From positions 223,588 through 287,587 of the forward strand of contig NZ_ATYR01000003.1 in the NCBI RefSeq assembly GCF_000427785.1: DNA of 64,000 nucleotides, read 5' to 3'. The translations under genes and the position numbers were made by a program. Below the pieces are notes generated by a model that did not search any database, was not told the DNA's origin, and saw only the letters and a program-made list of their open reading frames with translations. Every line of letters begins with the position of its first letter. Within the stretch, counting starts at the first letter, position 1. The DNA is from Massilia alkalitolerans DSM 17462. Its GTDB lineage: Bacteria; Pseudomonadota; Gammaproteobacteria; Burkholderiales; Burkholderiaceae_D. Shown piece by piece: positions 1 to 9,568 of this stretch.

Positions 1-1
1 G

Positions 2-181
2 CACATCGAGAACCGGGCCCGCGCGGCCGGCCTGACCAAGCTGTTCGTGCTGACCACCCGCACCTCGCACTGGTTCAAGAAGCGCGGCTTCGTGCCGGCC
101 ACGGTGGACGACCTGCCCAAGGACCGCCAGCACATGTACAACTGGCAGCGCCGGTCACAGGTTTTCATCAAGACTCTATAA
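2..181 (+). CDS. argA: Amino-acid N-acetyltransferase (N-acetylglutamate synthase), C-terminal fragment
   Basis: Only the last 59 codons are inside the window; the reading frame is open from the left edge to TAA at 179-181. The visible peptide carries a GNAT-like tail (FVLTTRTSHWFKKRGF, then a basic end) that matches the C-terminal acetyltransferase domain of N-acetylglutamate synthase. That enzyme makes N-acetylglutamate from glutamate and acetyl-CoA, the first step of arginine synthesis, in the cytoplasm. The following gene is yggX, 51 bases downstream on the same strand, and argA-yggX adjacency is common in betaproteobacteria. The amino-acid kinase-like N-terminal domain cannot be seen, so the assignment rests on the tail and the neighbour. 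Confidence 0.8.
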   Translation, partial: HIENRARAAGLTKLFVLTTRTSHWFKKRGFVPATVDDLPKDRQHMYNWQRRSQVFIKTL

Positions 182-232
182 TGTCGGTCTGACCCGCATT
201 AGCGCGTACTTAACAGATACAGGAGCAATACC

Positions 233-508
233 ATGGCCCGCACCGTCCAATGCATCAAACTGAACAAGGAAGCCGAAGGACTGGACTTCCCGCCGGTACC
301 AGGCGAAATGGGCAAGAAGCTGTACCAGTCGGTCTCGAAAGAGGCCTGGCAGGCATGGCTGAAGCACCAGACCATGCTGATCAACGAAAACCGCCTGAAC
401 CTGGCGGACGACCGCGCGCGCAAGTACCTGGCGACGCAGATGGAACGTCACTTCTTCGGTGATGGCGCTGCCGACCAGGCGCAGGGCTACGTGCCGCCGG
501 CAGCTTAA
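233..508 (+). CDS. yggX: YggX family Fe(2+)-trafficking / oxidative-damage protection protein
   Basis: A 91-residue cytoplasmic protein of the usual family length. It begins [10 protein letters not shown] with the single conserved cysteine at position 7 and contains [15 protein letters not shown] and the [10 protein letters not shown] segment typical of YggX. Family members protect iron-sulfur clusters from oxidative damage and have been proposed to handle labile Fe(II). The ATG at 233 is preceded by an AGGAG-like ribosome site (CAGGAGCAATACC). It lies just after argA and is followed after 7 bases by a palindromic repeat that may end the transcript. Confidence 0.93.
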   Translation: MARTVQCIKLNKEAEGLDFPPVPGEMGKKLYQSVSKEAWQAWLKHQTMLINENRLNLADDRARKYLATQMERHFFGDGAADQAQGYVPPAA

Positions 509-515
509 AGCGTTT

Positions 516-546
516 GTAGGGTGGACGGCTTCGCCGTCCACCCTAC
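516..546. repeat. GTAGGGTGG-type palindromic repeat, single 31-bp unit
   Basis: Near-perfect inverted repeat: GTAGGGTGGACGG, a short GC loop, then the complement ending CCACCCTAC. It lies between convergent yggX and the AraC gene. The same unit recurs at 22437, 26649, 34599, 40324, 40370 and 56135, always between genes, so it is a dispersed REP-like family. It could act as a bidirectional transcription end or mRNA 3' stabiliser, although it has no U tract. Confidence 0.85.
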
Positions 547-596
547 GCTGCGCCGAGTCCTGTCCATTGCGATGCGCTCAGCCGCTCGCTCCCCCG

Positions 597-1628
597 TCAT
601 CCCAAAAGCCACCCCAGTTCCCCTTGCATCGCCGCCCTGATCGGCCCCGGTGTCAGCCCTGTCCAGCGCTTGAACGAGCGCCTGAAATTGGCCGCATCAT
701 GAAAGCCCAGGTAGCGCGCCACCTCCTCGTTGTCCGCCCGTTTCACCTGCAGCAGCCACAGCGCCACGTGCGTTCGCACCTGGTCCAGCTCGCCCTGGAA
801 GTGGGTATGGTGGCGCAACAAGTGCCGTTTGAAGGTCGCCGGACTCACCCCGAAATCAGCCGCTGTCCGCTCCAGCGTCGGCACCGCGCGCACGTTGGTC
901 AGCAGGTAATCGTAGAGCGCCGCCAGCAGCCCGGGTGCGCGCGACGCTTCGAGCGCGGCGGCCTGCTGCGCCAGCCGCGAGGCTAGCTCGCTGGCGCGCG
1001 GCCACGGCTGGTCGAGCCAGGACGCGGGGATCAGCATGGCGTCGAGCTGGCAGCCGAAGCGCAGCTCGGTACCGAGGTGCACGTGGTGCTGCTCGACATG
1101 GCGCGGCGCCGCGCGGTTGAAGCAGAAACGCCACGGCAGGCGCTCGCCGCCCAGCCAGCGGCACAGGCCGACGAGCGCCGTCATGTGCATCTCGACCAGG
1201 GCCGGCCGGATGCCCGGCGCGCCATAGGCATCGATCCAATACACCAGCGCCACCTCGCCCCAGTGCTCGAAGCGCGGTCGCAGCAGCGGCGTCAGGCGCG
1301 CATGGTAGCGGCACAGGGTCTGGAGCAGCACACGCAGGTTCGGCGCCTGCACCAGCGCATGGCTGGCCGCCCCGTCATGTCCGGGTAGTAGCAGCTGGCC
1401 CAGCATGAAACTGGTGTCCGGGCTGCCGAGCACGCGCAGGGTGTTGGACAGCTGCTGCAGGTACTGGGCCGGCGACACCAGGCTGTCGGGCGACAGGCCA
1501 GCCAGCAGGCCGGTGTCGCGCAGCAAGTCGGCGTCGCCTGCATCGCGCGAGCGGCCGTACTCCAGCGCCAGCGCCGGCTGCTGCCGCGCCGGAATCGAGG
1601 GTTCTCCCGCCGGCTGCCAGTCGATCAC
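597..1628 (-). CDS. AraC-family transcriptional regulator (arabinose-binding-like N-terminal domain)
   Basis: A 343-residue DNA-binding regulator. The C-terminal ~100 residues form an AraC helix-turn-helix pair, with the second helix region reading VARYLGFHDAANFRRSFKRW followed by G-TP-. The N-terminal ~200 residues resemble the ligand-binding domain of OruR/ArgR-like AraC proteins. The GTG at 1628 is chosen because it overlaps the TGA of the upstream GGDEF gene by four bases (GTGA), which indicates translational coupling; upstream sequence in this frame is only the shadow of that gene. Target genes are unknown. The divergent TonB receptor-phytase operon is about 1.1 kb away, so control of it is possible but not shown. 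Confidence 0.85.
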   Translation of the reverse strand: MIDWQPAGEPSIPARQQPALALEYGRSRDAGDADLLRDTGLLAGLSPDSLVSPAQYLQQLSNTLRVLGSPDTSFMLGQLLLPGHDGAASHALVQAPNLRVLLQTLCRYHARLTPLLRPRFEHWGEVALVYWIDAYGAPGIRPALVEMHMTALVGLCRWLGGERLPWRFCFNRAAPRHVEQHHVHLGTELRFGCQLDAMLIPASWLDQPWPRASELASRLAQQAAALEASRAPGLLAALYDYLLTNVRAVPTLERTAADFGVSPATFKRHLLRHHTHFQGELDQVRTHVALWLLQVKRADNEEVARYLGFHDAANFRRSFKRWTGLTPGPIRAAMQGELGWLLG

Positions 1629-2485
1629 GCCGCATCCATCCGGCGGCACAGATCGGCCAGCAGCGCGTCCGGCGCGCCGCGCGTCGGCGCACTGCCGTGA
1701 CGCAGGGTGATGGGCACGGGGCCGCTTGCCGCGTGGTGACGCATCGCGCCCACCATGGAGCACAGGTGAGCGGCGGCATCTGCCGCTTGATTCACCCCGA
1801 ATCCAGGCATCAGGACCGCGAAACGGTCGCCGGCATAGCGGCACAGCAGGTCATCGTTGCGCAGGTTCAGCAAGAGCATGTGGGCGACTGCCTGCAGCAC
1901 GCGGTCCCCTTCGGCATGGCCGTGCTCCCGGTTGATGCGGTGGAAGCCGTCGATGTCGAACAGCACCAGCACGCATTCCTGGCCGCCGTCGCGCCGGCTC
2001 TCCAGGCGCAGCTGCTCGCGCAGGTAGGCGGCATCGGCCAGTTGGGTGATGCGATCGAAGGGACGATGGTTGCGGAACAGCCGCTCGCGCTTGCGCATGT
2101 GCTCGGCCAGCGTGGCCTGCTCCTGGCGCCAATAATACAAGCCGACCGTCAGCACCAGCATACCCAGCGGCAACAGCGCCTCCAGCGCGTTGTCCCATAG
2201 GGCATGCCGGTCGACGTCGATGGCCTCGTCCAGGCAGTCGGCCCACGAACCCAGCATGATGCAGGCCAGCCCGCCCGCCAGCAGGCGCGTCACGCGCCCG
2301 TCCGGACGGCTGTTCAGGACGATCAGGCACCACACGGCCGCGAGTAGCGCGGTGCCGCCCTCGCCCGCGATATCCATCCAGTTCCACTGCGCGGGCGGCA
2401 GGACCGTGCCGGCGGCCGCGAACAGCAGCATGAGGCTGCACAGCAGGCCGGCAAGCAGGAGAACAGGGCGGATGGCAAAGGGCAT
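1625..2485 (-). CDS. Membrane-anchored degenerate GGDEF-domain protein
   Basis: A 286-residue protein with about four to five hydrophobic segments in residues 5-130 and a GGDEF domain from about 155 onward. The domain keeps FDIDGFHRIN and the GH-EGD motif, but the catalytic loop reads AGDRF instead of GG[DE]EF. The product-binding I-site RxxD is intact (RNDD, exactly five residues before the loop). In characterised families the Arg replacing the last acidic residue would be expected to abolish diguanylate cyclase activity, so a c-di-GMP receptor role is plausible. The ATG at 2485 (MPFAIRP) begins directly at the first hydrophobic segment. Its stop overlaps the GTG of the AraC gene, so the two are probably one operon. 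Confidence 0.8.
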   Translation of the reverse strand: MPFAIRPVLLLAGLLCSLMLLFAAAGTVLPPAQWNWMDIAGEGGTALLAAVWCLIVLNSRPDGRVTRLLAGGLACIMLGSWADCLDEAIDVDRHALWDNALEALLPLGMLVLTVGLYYWRQEQATLAEHMRKRERLFRNHRPFDRITQLADAAYLREQLRLESRRDGGQECVLVLFDIDGFHRINREHGHAEGDRVLQAVAHMLLLNLRNDDLLCRYAGDRFAVLMPGFGVNQAADAAAHLCSMVGAMRHHAASGPVPITLRHGSAPTRGAPDALLADLCRRMDAA

Positions 2486-2765
2486 GGCGCAAGGAAGCAG
2501 AAAGCAGGGCGTCCTAACGTAGCGCAGGCGCGTGACAGCAGCATGACAGGACGACAAGCCTGTGGCGCCTGCGCACGGGTCCGAACGGCTCAGCCGCCTG
2601 CCCCAGGTTCCGGCGATCAGGAGCGCTGCCACAGGACGCACCGATATGCCAAGGGGGTCAATTCGGCTCATTCGATCCACCCAGTGGCCGGTGGCCGGAT
2701 TGCCGTCACCGGTACGTCACATTCGGCCACCAGAATCCGCCGCATTCCAACAACACGGTTCCCCC

Positions 2766-5258
2766 ATGCGCTACTTCGCCCTTCCCGCCCTCACCGCCGG
2801 CCTGCTGTCCGCGACCGGCGTTCATGCCGCCGACGAACCCAGTGTCGTCATCACCGGCCAGCGCGCCAGCCTGGCGCACGCCATTACTGCCCAGGAACAG
2901 GCCGACAACATCGTCAGCGTCGTCAGCAGCGACGACATCGGCCACCTGCCAGACAAGAATGCGGCCGAGGCGCTGGCGCGGATGCCGGGCGTGTCGGTGC
3001 AGCGCGACCAGGGCGAAGGCCGCTACGTGGTCGTGCGCGGCCTGGATGCGGACTACAACAGCGTGACCATCAACGGTGCACTGGTGCCCTCGCCGGAAGC
3101 CTCGCGCCGCGCGGTGGCGCTGGACGTGCTGCCGGCCGGCCTGGTGCGCTCGCTGACGGTGTCGAAATCCAGCACGCCCGACCAGGACGCCAACTCGCTG
3201 GGCGGCACCGTCGAGGTCAAGACCCTGTCGGCCTTCGACCTGCCCGGCACCCTGTTCAGCGTCGGCGCGGCAGTGGGCCGCGACGGCAACACCCGCCGGT
3301 ACAGCCCGCAGGGCAACCTGCTGTGGGCACAGCGCTTCATGGACGGCAGGCTCGGTATCGCTGCCGGGCTGTCGGGCGAGAAGCGCAAGTTCGGCTCCGA
3401 CAACGTGGAGACCGGCGGCGCCTGGGATGGCGATCGCCTGTCCGGATTCGAACTGCGCGACTACCTGCCGCAGCGCGAGCGCCGTGCCGGCGCCCTCAAC
3501 CTCGACTACCGGCCGGACGCCCGGACCAGCCTTGCACTGCGTGGTTTCGTGAGCCGCTTCTCGGACGAAGAGTCGCGCGACCGCCTGACCGTGGGCGACT
3601 TCGACGGCGACGAGGTGGCGGAAGGCGACCTGGATACCGCGCGCCTCGAACGCCGCCTGCGCCAGCGCAAGTACACCCAGGAGATCCGTTCGCTGACCGG
3701 CGTACTCGACCACCGCTTCGGCGCGGGCTGGAAACTGCACCTGGAAGCTGCCGCCAGCCGCGCCACGGACGAGACGCCCGATGCGCTCGGCGACGCGCAC
3801 TTTCGCAACGTGGACGACTTCGAGGGCGTCGGCTTCACCAATGGCCGCGTGCTGCGCCTGGTCGCGCCGGCTGCCGCGTTCGACGCCGCCAACTACGAGG
3901 TAAAAGGGTTTGCCCTGTCGCGCGAATACGCGAAAGACCGCAGCAACCAGTTGCGCCTGGACCTGCAGCGCGATTTCGCCGCCGGCGACTGGCTTGGCGC
4001 GCTCAAGTTCGGCGCCAAGGCCACCCGCCGCGACAAGGACAACGATGCCGACGAATGGGAATACGGCAGCGACGATCCGGACGACAGCGACTACTTCGGC
4101 ACCGGTCCGACCTCGCTGAGCGCCTTCGTCGCTCCCAACCAGCTCGACTACAAACTCGGCCACATCGGCCAGGCCATCGACCCGGCCCTGGTACGCGCCC
4201 GGCTGGCCGCCCTGCCCCGTGCCGGCGCGCTCCTCGCAGCCGAATCGGCGCTGGACGACTTCCGCATGCGGGAAGACATCGACGCCGCCTACCTGCAGGC
4301 CAGCTTGCGCAGCGGCGCCTGGTGGCTGCTGGCGGGTGTGCGCGCCGAGCGGACCCGCTTCAAGGCGAGCGGCTCGCAGGTGGCCGACGACGGGATCAAT
4401 GCCCGCGACGCCGGCCGTTCCTACACCAACTGGCTGCCCGGCCTGCACTTGCGTTTCGACCTCGACGGGGCCACCAGCCTGCGCGCCGCATGGACCAACT
4501 CGGTGGTGCGCGCCAACTTCAGCCAGCTGGCGCCCGGCATCAGCCTGGACGGCGACGAAGCCGTCATCGGTAACCCGGAGCTGGCGCCGCTTCGCTCGCA
4601 CAACCTGGACGTCGGGTTTGAACGCCTGATCGGCAAGGAAGGCGTGGTCTCGGCCTATGTGTTCAGCAAGCAGATCCGTGACTTCACCTACACCACCAAC
4701 CTGGCCGGCAGCGGCGCCTGGCTTGACTACTCCAGCGCGATCTCCTACGCCAACGGCGGCGAGGCGCGGGTGCGTGGTATCGAACTGTCCTGGCAGCAAC
4801 CGCTGCGCATGCTGCCGGCGCCGTTCAACGGCCTGCTGGTCGGCATCAACGGCGCCGTGACCCACTCGCGCGCCGGCATCGATAGCAGGGGTGAAGACGG
4901 CGCGCGCTCGGCACGGACCATCCGCCTGCCGGGCCAGTCCAACCGGGTCGGCAATGTGATGCTCGGCTACGAGAATGGCCCGTTCAGCGCCCGCCTGGCC
5001 CTGAACTACAAGTCTTCCTACCTGCTGGAGCTGGGCGAGGACGTGCTCGACGCAAGCCAGGACCGCTGGGTCGACGCCCAGAAGCAGCTCGACTTTTCGC
5101 TCTCGTGGAAGCTCGACAAGCGCTGGCAGCTGACCTTCGATGCCAGTAACCTCAACAATGAGAAATACTATGTGTACCAGGGCGAGCGCGCCCGCAACGC
5201 CCAGTATGAACAGTACGGCCGCAGCTACAAGATCGGCCTGAAAGCGAGCATCTTCTAA
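2766..5258 (+). CDS. TonB-dependent outer-membrane receptor
   Basis: An 830-residue outer-membrane beta-barrel. It has a signal peptide (residues 1 to about 21, ending GVHA/ADEP), a plug domain at about 40-160 (SSDDIGHLPDKNAAEAL, MPGVSVQRDQGEGRY, VVRGLD) and a barrel to the C-terminal phenylalanine (YKIGLKASIF) typical of BAM substrates. The plug is of the Xanthomonas/Caulobacter type often used for complex organic substrates. The ATG at 2766 immediately precedes the signal peptide. The stop overlaps the phytase start by one base (TAATG). Receptor-phytase pairs are known in proteobacteria, so uptake of a phytate-related ligand or its metal/phosphate products is inferred. The substrate is not read from the sequence. 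Confidence 0.92.
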   Translation: MRYFALPALTAGLLSATGVHAADEPSVVITGQRASLAHAITAQEQADNIVSVVSSDDIGHLPDKNAAEALARMPGVSVQRDQGEGRYVVVRGLDADYNSVTINGALVPSPEASRRAVALDVLPAGLVRSLTVSKSSTPDQDANSLGGTVEVKTLSAFDLPGTLFSVGAAVGRDGNTRRYSPQGNLLWAQRFMDGRLGIAAGLSGEKRKFGSDNVETGGAWDGDRLSGFELRDYLPQRERRAGALNLDYRPDARTSLALRGFVSRFSDEESRDRLTVGDFDGDEVAEGDLDTARLERRLRQRKYTQEIRSLTGVLDHRFGAGWKLHLEAAASRATDETPDALGDAHFRNVDDFEGVGFTNGRVLRLVAPAAAFDAANYEVKGFALSREYAKDRSNQLRLDLQRDFAAGDWLGALKFGAKATRRDKDNDADEWEYGSDDPDDSDYFGTGPTSLSAFVAPNQLDYKLGHIGQAIDPALVRARLAALPRAGALLAAESALDDFRMREDIDAAYLQASLRSGAWWLLAGVRAERTRFKASGSQVADDGINARDAGRSYTNWLPGLHLRFDLDGATSLRAAWTNSVVRANFSQLAPGISLDGDEAVIGNPELAPLRSHNLDVGFERLIGKEGVVSAYVFSKQIRDFTYTTNLAGSGAWLDYSSAISYANGGEARVRGIELSWQQPLRMLPAPFNGLLVGINGAVTHSRAGIDSRGEDGARSARTIRLPGQSNRVGNVMLGYENGPFSARLALNYKSSYLLELGEDVLDASQDRWVDAQKQLDFSLSWKLDKRWQLTFDASNLNNEKYYVYQGERARNAQYEQYGRSYKIGLKASIF

Positions 5259-7099
5259 TGAACATGCGGATGAACAGCATCATACTCCCGGCCTTCCTGT
5301 CCGCCCTGCTGGCGGCTATCCCGGCATTCGCCGCGCCTGTCGTGCCGGCGGCGCTCGACAAGGCGGAAGAGCTGGCGGCCTTGCCCGGCGGCAGCTGGCT
5401 GGCGCTCGACAAGCGCGGCCTGCGCCTGGTCGACACCGACGGGCACGAACGCGCCGTCCTGGCCCTGCGCGGCGAGCAGCTCGACCTGCGTCCCGTGGAC
5501 GGCGGCGCGCTGGCGATCGTGATCGACTCGAATGCCGAGCGCCTGCTGCCGGTGCGGGTCGACACCCGGGCCGGCACCCTGGCAGCGCTGCCTGCTCTCC
5601 CGGAAACCGGCTACGGCATCGAAGCCGCTTGTCTGTACCGTGACGCCCAAGGTCTCGACCACGTATTCCTGGCGGCCAAGGACGGCCAGGCGCAGCAGTG
5701 GCTGCTGGGTGCCGAGTATCGCCTGGTGCGCCGCCTGGCCTTGCCCCCAAGCGTCCAGCATTGCCGCGTCGACGATGCGAACCACACCCTGTTCGTGGCC
5801 GAGGAGGGCATGGGCGTATGGGCCTACGGCGCCCAGGCCGAGGGTCCACCGGCGCGCTCGCCGGTGGCGCTGCGCACTCCCCATGGCAAGCTGGCTGGCG
5901 AGATCGGTGCACTGGCCGTCCTGCGGGGCGGCCTGGCTGCCATCGACGACAAGGGTGACCTGCTGACCTGGCGCCGCGACGGCGGACGCTGGCAGTCCTT
6001 GCGGCCACGCGCACTCGGTGCACAGCAGCTGGTGGCACTGGAACCAGCGTCCGAGCGGCTGCTGGTCCGTACCGGCAAAGGCTGGCAGGCGCCCTCGCTC
6101 GGCTGGAAGGCCGGCACTGCGCCACTGCCTCCCCTGCCGACCGTGCTGCCGCGCATGCAGACCGAGCCGGTCGCACGTACGGGCGACGCCGCGGACGATC
6201 CCGCCATCTGGGTCCATCCCACCGACCCGACCCGTTCGCGCATCCTCGGCACCAACAAGAAGCAGGGACTGCTGGTGTACGACCTGCAGGGACGCCAGAC
6301 CCAGCTGCTGGAAGCGGGACGCCTGAACAACGTCGACCTGCGCCAGGACCTGCGCTTCGGCGCCGAGCGTTTCGACCTGGCCGTGGCTACCCAGCGGGAC
6401 CAGAATGCGATGGTGCTGTTTGCCATCAGCGCGCAGGGTGAGGTGAGCGAGGCGGCGCGCCTGCCGACCGGCCTGGGCGACATTTACGGCACCTGCGTGT
6501 CCCGTAACAGCGAGGGCGGACTGGACGCCTTCGTGAACGACAAGGACGGCCGCTATGAGCACTACCGGATCACCCGCGACGGCGGCCGCTTCGTCGCCCG
6601 CCTGGCGCGCAGCTTCAGGGTGGCGACCCAGCCGGAGGGCTGCGTGGCGGACGACCGCAGCGGCCTGCTGTTCGTGGGCGAAGAGAGGCGCGGCCTGTGG
6701 GTCACCTCGGTCCGCGCCGACCAGCCAGCGACATTGAAGATGGTATTGCCGGTAGGGCCGGTGCTGCATGCCGATGTCGAGGGCATGGGCATCTACCATG
6801 GCGCCGGCAAGAGCTATCTCGTGGTCTCGAGCCAGGGGAACAACAGCTATGTGGTGCTGGATGCGGCGGCGCCCTTCAGGGTGCGCGGAGCGTTCCGGAT
6901 CGGGACGGATGCGGCCAACGGGATCGATGGCGCGTCGGAGACCGATGGGCTGGAGGTGACGTCGGCCAACCTGGGTGGGGTGTACGGGCGGGGGATGCTG
7001 GTGGTGCAGGATGGGTTCAAGCGAATGCCGGATGGGCCGCAGAACTTCAAGGCCGTGGCGTGGGAGGATATTGCCAAAGTGTTGAAGCTGGAGGATTGA
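5258..7099 (+). CDS. Beta-propeller phytase (3-phytase), two-domain form, secreted
   Basis: A 613-residue exported enzyme with a signal peptide ending near residue 25 (IPAFA/APV). The C-terminal half (about 305-610) is a full beta-propeller phytase domain: DDPAIWVHP at 313-321, GTNKKQGLLVYDL, LNNVDLR, PEGCVADD, LFVGEE and DVEGMGIYHG. These supply the acidic Ca2+/phosphate-binding residues of the family. The N-terminal half (about 26-300) is a more divergent propeller domain, as in dual-domain phytases. The enzyme hydrolyses phytate to lower inositol phosphates plus phosphate outside the cytoplasm. It is the second gene of an operon with the TonB receptor (1-base overlap). No Pho box was identified upstream. 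Confidence 0.9.
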   Translation: MNMRMNSIILPAFLSALLAAIPAFAAPVVPAALDKAEELAALPGGSWLALDKRGLRLVDTDGHERAVLALRGEQLDLRPVDGGALAIVIDSNAERLLPVRVDTRAGTLAALPALPETGYGIEAACLYRDAQGLDHVFLAAKDGQAQQWLLGAEYRLVRRLALPPSVQHCRVDDANHTLFVAEEGMGVWAYGAQAEGPPARSPVALRTPHGKLAGEIGALAVLRGGLAAIDDKGDLLTWRRDGGRWQSLRPRALGAQQLVALEPASERLLVRTGKGWQAPSLGWKAGTAPLPPLPTVLPRMQTEPVARTGDAADDPAIWVHPTDPTRSRILGTNKKQGLLVYDLQGRQTQLLEAGRLNNVDLRQDLRFGAERFDLAVATQRDQNAMVLFAISAQGEVSEAARLPTGLGDIYGTCVSRNSEGGLDAFVNDKDGRYEHYRITRDGGRFVARLARSFRVATQPEGCVADDRSGLLFVGEERRGLWVTSVRADQPATLKMVLPVGPVLHADVEGMGIYHGAGKSYLVVSSQGNNSYVVLDAAAPFRVRGAFRIGTDAANGIDGASETDGLEVTSANLGGVYGRGMLVVQDGFKRMPDGPQNFKAVAWEDIAKVLKLED

Positions 7100-7126
7100 G
7101 CGCGCTCCCTGGCGCGATCTGGTTCG

Positions 7127-7150
7127 TCGTAGGCGCCACCGCGCCTACGA
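7127..7150. repeat. Perfect 10-bp-stem hairpin between convergent genes
   Basis: TCGTAGGCGC, four-base loop CACC, then GCGCCTACGA. It lies between the phytase stop and the stop of the convergent lipoprotein gene. It has no U tract on either strand, so it may be a repeat unit or a bidirectional transcription barrier rather than a classical terminator. Confidence 0.6.
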
Positions 7151-7160
7151 CCTCGGGAGA

Positions 7161-7487
7161 CTACATCTTCACGCACTGGCGCAATTCACAGCGCGCCATG
7201 AATACTTTCCCATCCTCGCAGCGCATCCGGTAGACCTCCACCGGCCCCGGCTCGGTCACCAGACCGGCGCCCTGCCCGCTCGTGCAGCCCTGCTGCTTCG
7301 CCAGCTTCTCGACCGTCGCCGACGACACGCCGATCCTGAACGGCACGCGCTCGATCGGCGTGCCGTTCGGGTCGGCCAGGCCGGGGGCCGCCGGCTTGGC
7401 GGCCGCCACAGGCGCCGGCTCCACCTTGCTCTTGAACAGCGTACAGCCGCCCAGCAGGACGGCGACCAGCAGTAGCGCGTGCTTCAT
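7161..7487 (-). CDS. Small hypothetical lipoprotein
   Basis: A 108-residue protein with a signal peptide and lipobox (MKHALLLVAVLLGGC, Cys at 15), followed by a Pro/Ala-rich linker and a small domain (about 40-108) containing several cysteines (QQGCTSG, YRMRCEDG, ARCELRQC). It is expected to be membrane-anchored and exposed to the periplasm, where the cysteines may pair. The ATG at 7487 follows a GAGCGGAGAAC ribosome site. It lies 11 bases after the rpiA stop on the same strand, so it may be co-transcribed with rpiA. No function is recognised. Confidence 0.8.
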   Translation of the reverse strand: MKHALLLVAVLLGGCTLFKSKVEPAPVAAAKPAAPGLADPNGTPIERVPFRIGVSSATVEKLAKQQGCTSGQGAGLVTEPGPVEVYRMRCEDGKVFMARCELRQCVKM

Positions 7488-7498
7488 GCGTTCTCCGC

Positions 7499-8176
7499 TC
7501 AGAAAGTCAGGGTCTTCACGCCTTCGGGCGTGCCCAGCAGGCAAACGTTGGCGCCCGCCTTGGCGAACAGGCCGACCGCGATCACGCCGACGATCTGGTT
7601 GATTTTCTCTTCCATTGCGACCGGGTCGGTAATCGACAGGCCGACCACGTCGATGATCTCGCCGCCGTTGTCGGTGATGAAGGCTTCATCCGAACCGGCC
7701 TTGGTGCGCAGGCGCGGCTGGCCGCCCAGCAGCGCCAGCTGGCGCATCACCGAAGCGCGCGCCATCGGGATCACTTCCACCGGCAGCGGGAAGGCGCCCA
7801 ACGTTTCGACAAGTTTCGAACCGTCCGCGATGCACACGAATTTCTTTGCTACAGATGCCACGATCTTCTCGCGGGTCAGGGCCGCGCCGCCGCCCTTGAT
7901 CATGGCGCCGCTGGCGGTGATCTCGTCCGCGCCGTCGATGTAGACCGCCATCGAGGTGACCTCGTTCAGGTCGAACACGGGGATGCCATGGCCGCGCAGG
8001 CGGCTTGCCGTCGCTTCGGACGAGGCCACGGTGCCCTTGATGCGGTCCTTGATCCTGGCCAGTTCGTCGATGAAGAAGTTGGCCGTCGAGCCGGTGCCGA
8101 CGCCGATGATTTCGCCGTCCACCACGTAATCGATCGCGGCGCGCGCCACGGCTTGCTTGAGTTCGTCCTGGGTCAT
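7499..8176 (-). CDS. rpiA: Ribose-5-phosphate isomerase A
   Basis: A 225-residue cytoplasmic enzyme of normal length that interconverts ribose 5-phosphate and ribulose 5-phosphate in the pentose phosphate pathway. Family motifs are all present: [11 protein letters not shown] (phosphate loop), [17 protein letters not shown] and [11 protein letters not shown] with the catalytic acidic and lysine residues. The start MTQDELK at 8176 is the usual RpiA start; an in-frame upstream ATG would only add an extra leader. It sits head-to-head with the macA-like gene, with 166 bases between the starts for both promoters. Confidence 0.96.
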   Translation of the reverse strand: MTQDELKQAVARAAIDYVVDGEIIGVGTGSTANFFIDELARIKDRIKGTVASSEATASRLRGHGIPVFDLNEVTSMAVYIDGADEITASGAMIKGGGAALTREKIVASVAKKFVCIADGSKLVETLGAFPLPVEVIPMARASVMRQLALLGGQPRLRTKAGSDEAFITDNGGEIIDVVGLSITDPVAMEEKINQIVGVIAVGLFAKAGANVCLLGTPEGVKTLTF

Positions 8177-8342
8177 GATGCTGTCAGTGAGGTAAAAGGA
8201 AGCCGCCATTTTAGCGGATCGCTCCGTCCAGCCCCCGAAAACGACGCTTCGTCGCATGGTTTTGCCAGTCGATGCATCACGCATTGCCAAGCTGATATCC
8301 GTACAGCACACTAAGTCTTTCCGTAGGTTAAAGAACAGCACA

Positions 8343-9568
8343 ATGAAATTCTTGACGAAGAAGCGGGTGGCGATCGCCGCCGGGGTGATCGTGGTGTGCG
8401 GCGCGGCCGCTGCCTGGATGATGCCGAAGGGCGAGCCCACAGTGCCGCCGTCGAAGTACCGCACCGCGGCAGTCGACATGGGCGCCATCAACCAGACCGT
8501 CACCGCCACCGGCACCATCAATCCGGTCGCGCTGGTGAACGTCGGCTCGCAGGTGTCCGGCACCGTCGTCGAGCTGAACGCGGACTTCAACGACCGCGTC
8601 ACCAAGGGCCAGGTGCTGCTCAAGCTCGACCCGACCATCTTCAACGCCCAGATCCGCCAGTTCGAAGCCAGCCGCGCGTCCGCCATGGCCAACCTGAAGC
8701 TGGCCGAGGCCAACTACCAGCGCAACCAGCAGCTGGTCACCCAGAGCTTCGTCTCCAGCACCGCGCTCGACCAGAGCCGCCGCGAGATGGACGTGGCCCG
8801 CGCCAACGTGCAGCTGGCCCAGGCCCAGCTCGACCGCGCACGTGCGGACCTGAACAACAGCGTGATCCGCTCGCCGATCGACGGCGTCATCATCAAGCGC
8901 ACCATCGACCTGGGCCAGACCGTGGCGGCCTCGTTCAACACGCCGAACCTGTTCCAGATCGCGCGCGATCTCACCAAGATGCAGATCGACACCAGCGTGT
9001 CGGAAGCCGACGTCGGCGCCCTGAAGGACGGCCTGCCGGCGCGCTTCGTGGTCGACGCTTACCCGGACCGCGAATTCCACGCCACCATGCGCCAGTTCCG
9101 CCTGGCCGCCAACGTGGTGCAGAACGTGGTCACCTACAACGTCGTGCTCGACGTCGACAACCAGGACGAGATGCTGAAACCCGGCATGACGGCGCAGGTG
9201 CGCCTGGTGGTGGCCAACCGCCCGAACGTGCTGCGCATCCCGACCACCGCGCTGCGCTTCCAGTTGCCGGAAGAGGAACAGGAAAAGCTGCGCAAGCAGG
9301 AACAGGAAAAGGCCGGCAAGGACGGTAGCGTCAAGCAGGTGGCGCAGAAGCCGGCGGCCCCTAGCCAGGACGACGACCTCGCCTTCCGCACCGCCAACGA
9401 GACCGCGCGCCAGTACAAGGTCTACCGCCTGGATGCCAAGAACCAGCCGCAGCCGGTCGACATCCGCGTCGGCCTGTCGAACTTCCGCTATACCGAAGTG
9501 GTGTCCGGCGGCCTGAAGGCGGGCGACCAGGTCGTCACGCGCACGCTGGCGCAGCCGAAAGAGGACAT

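Noticed and set aside
2706..4865. 719-codon minus-strand open frame opposite the TonB receptor
   Set aside because: Antisense shadow without any domain; the plus-strand frame has a signal peptide, plug and barrel.
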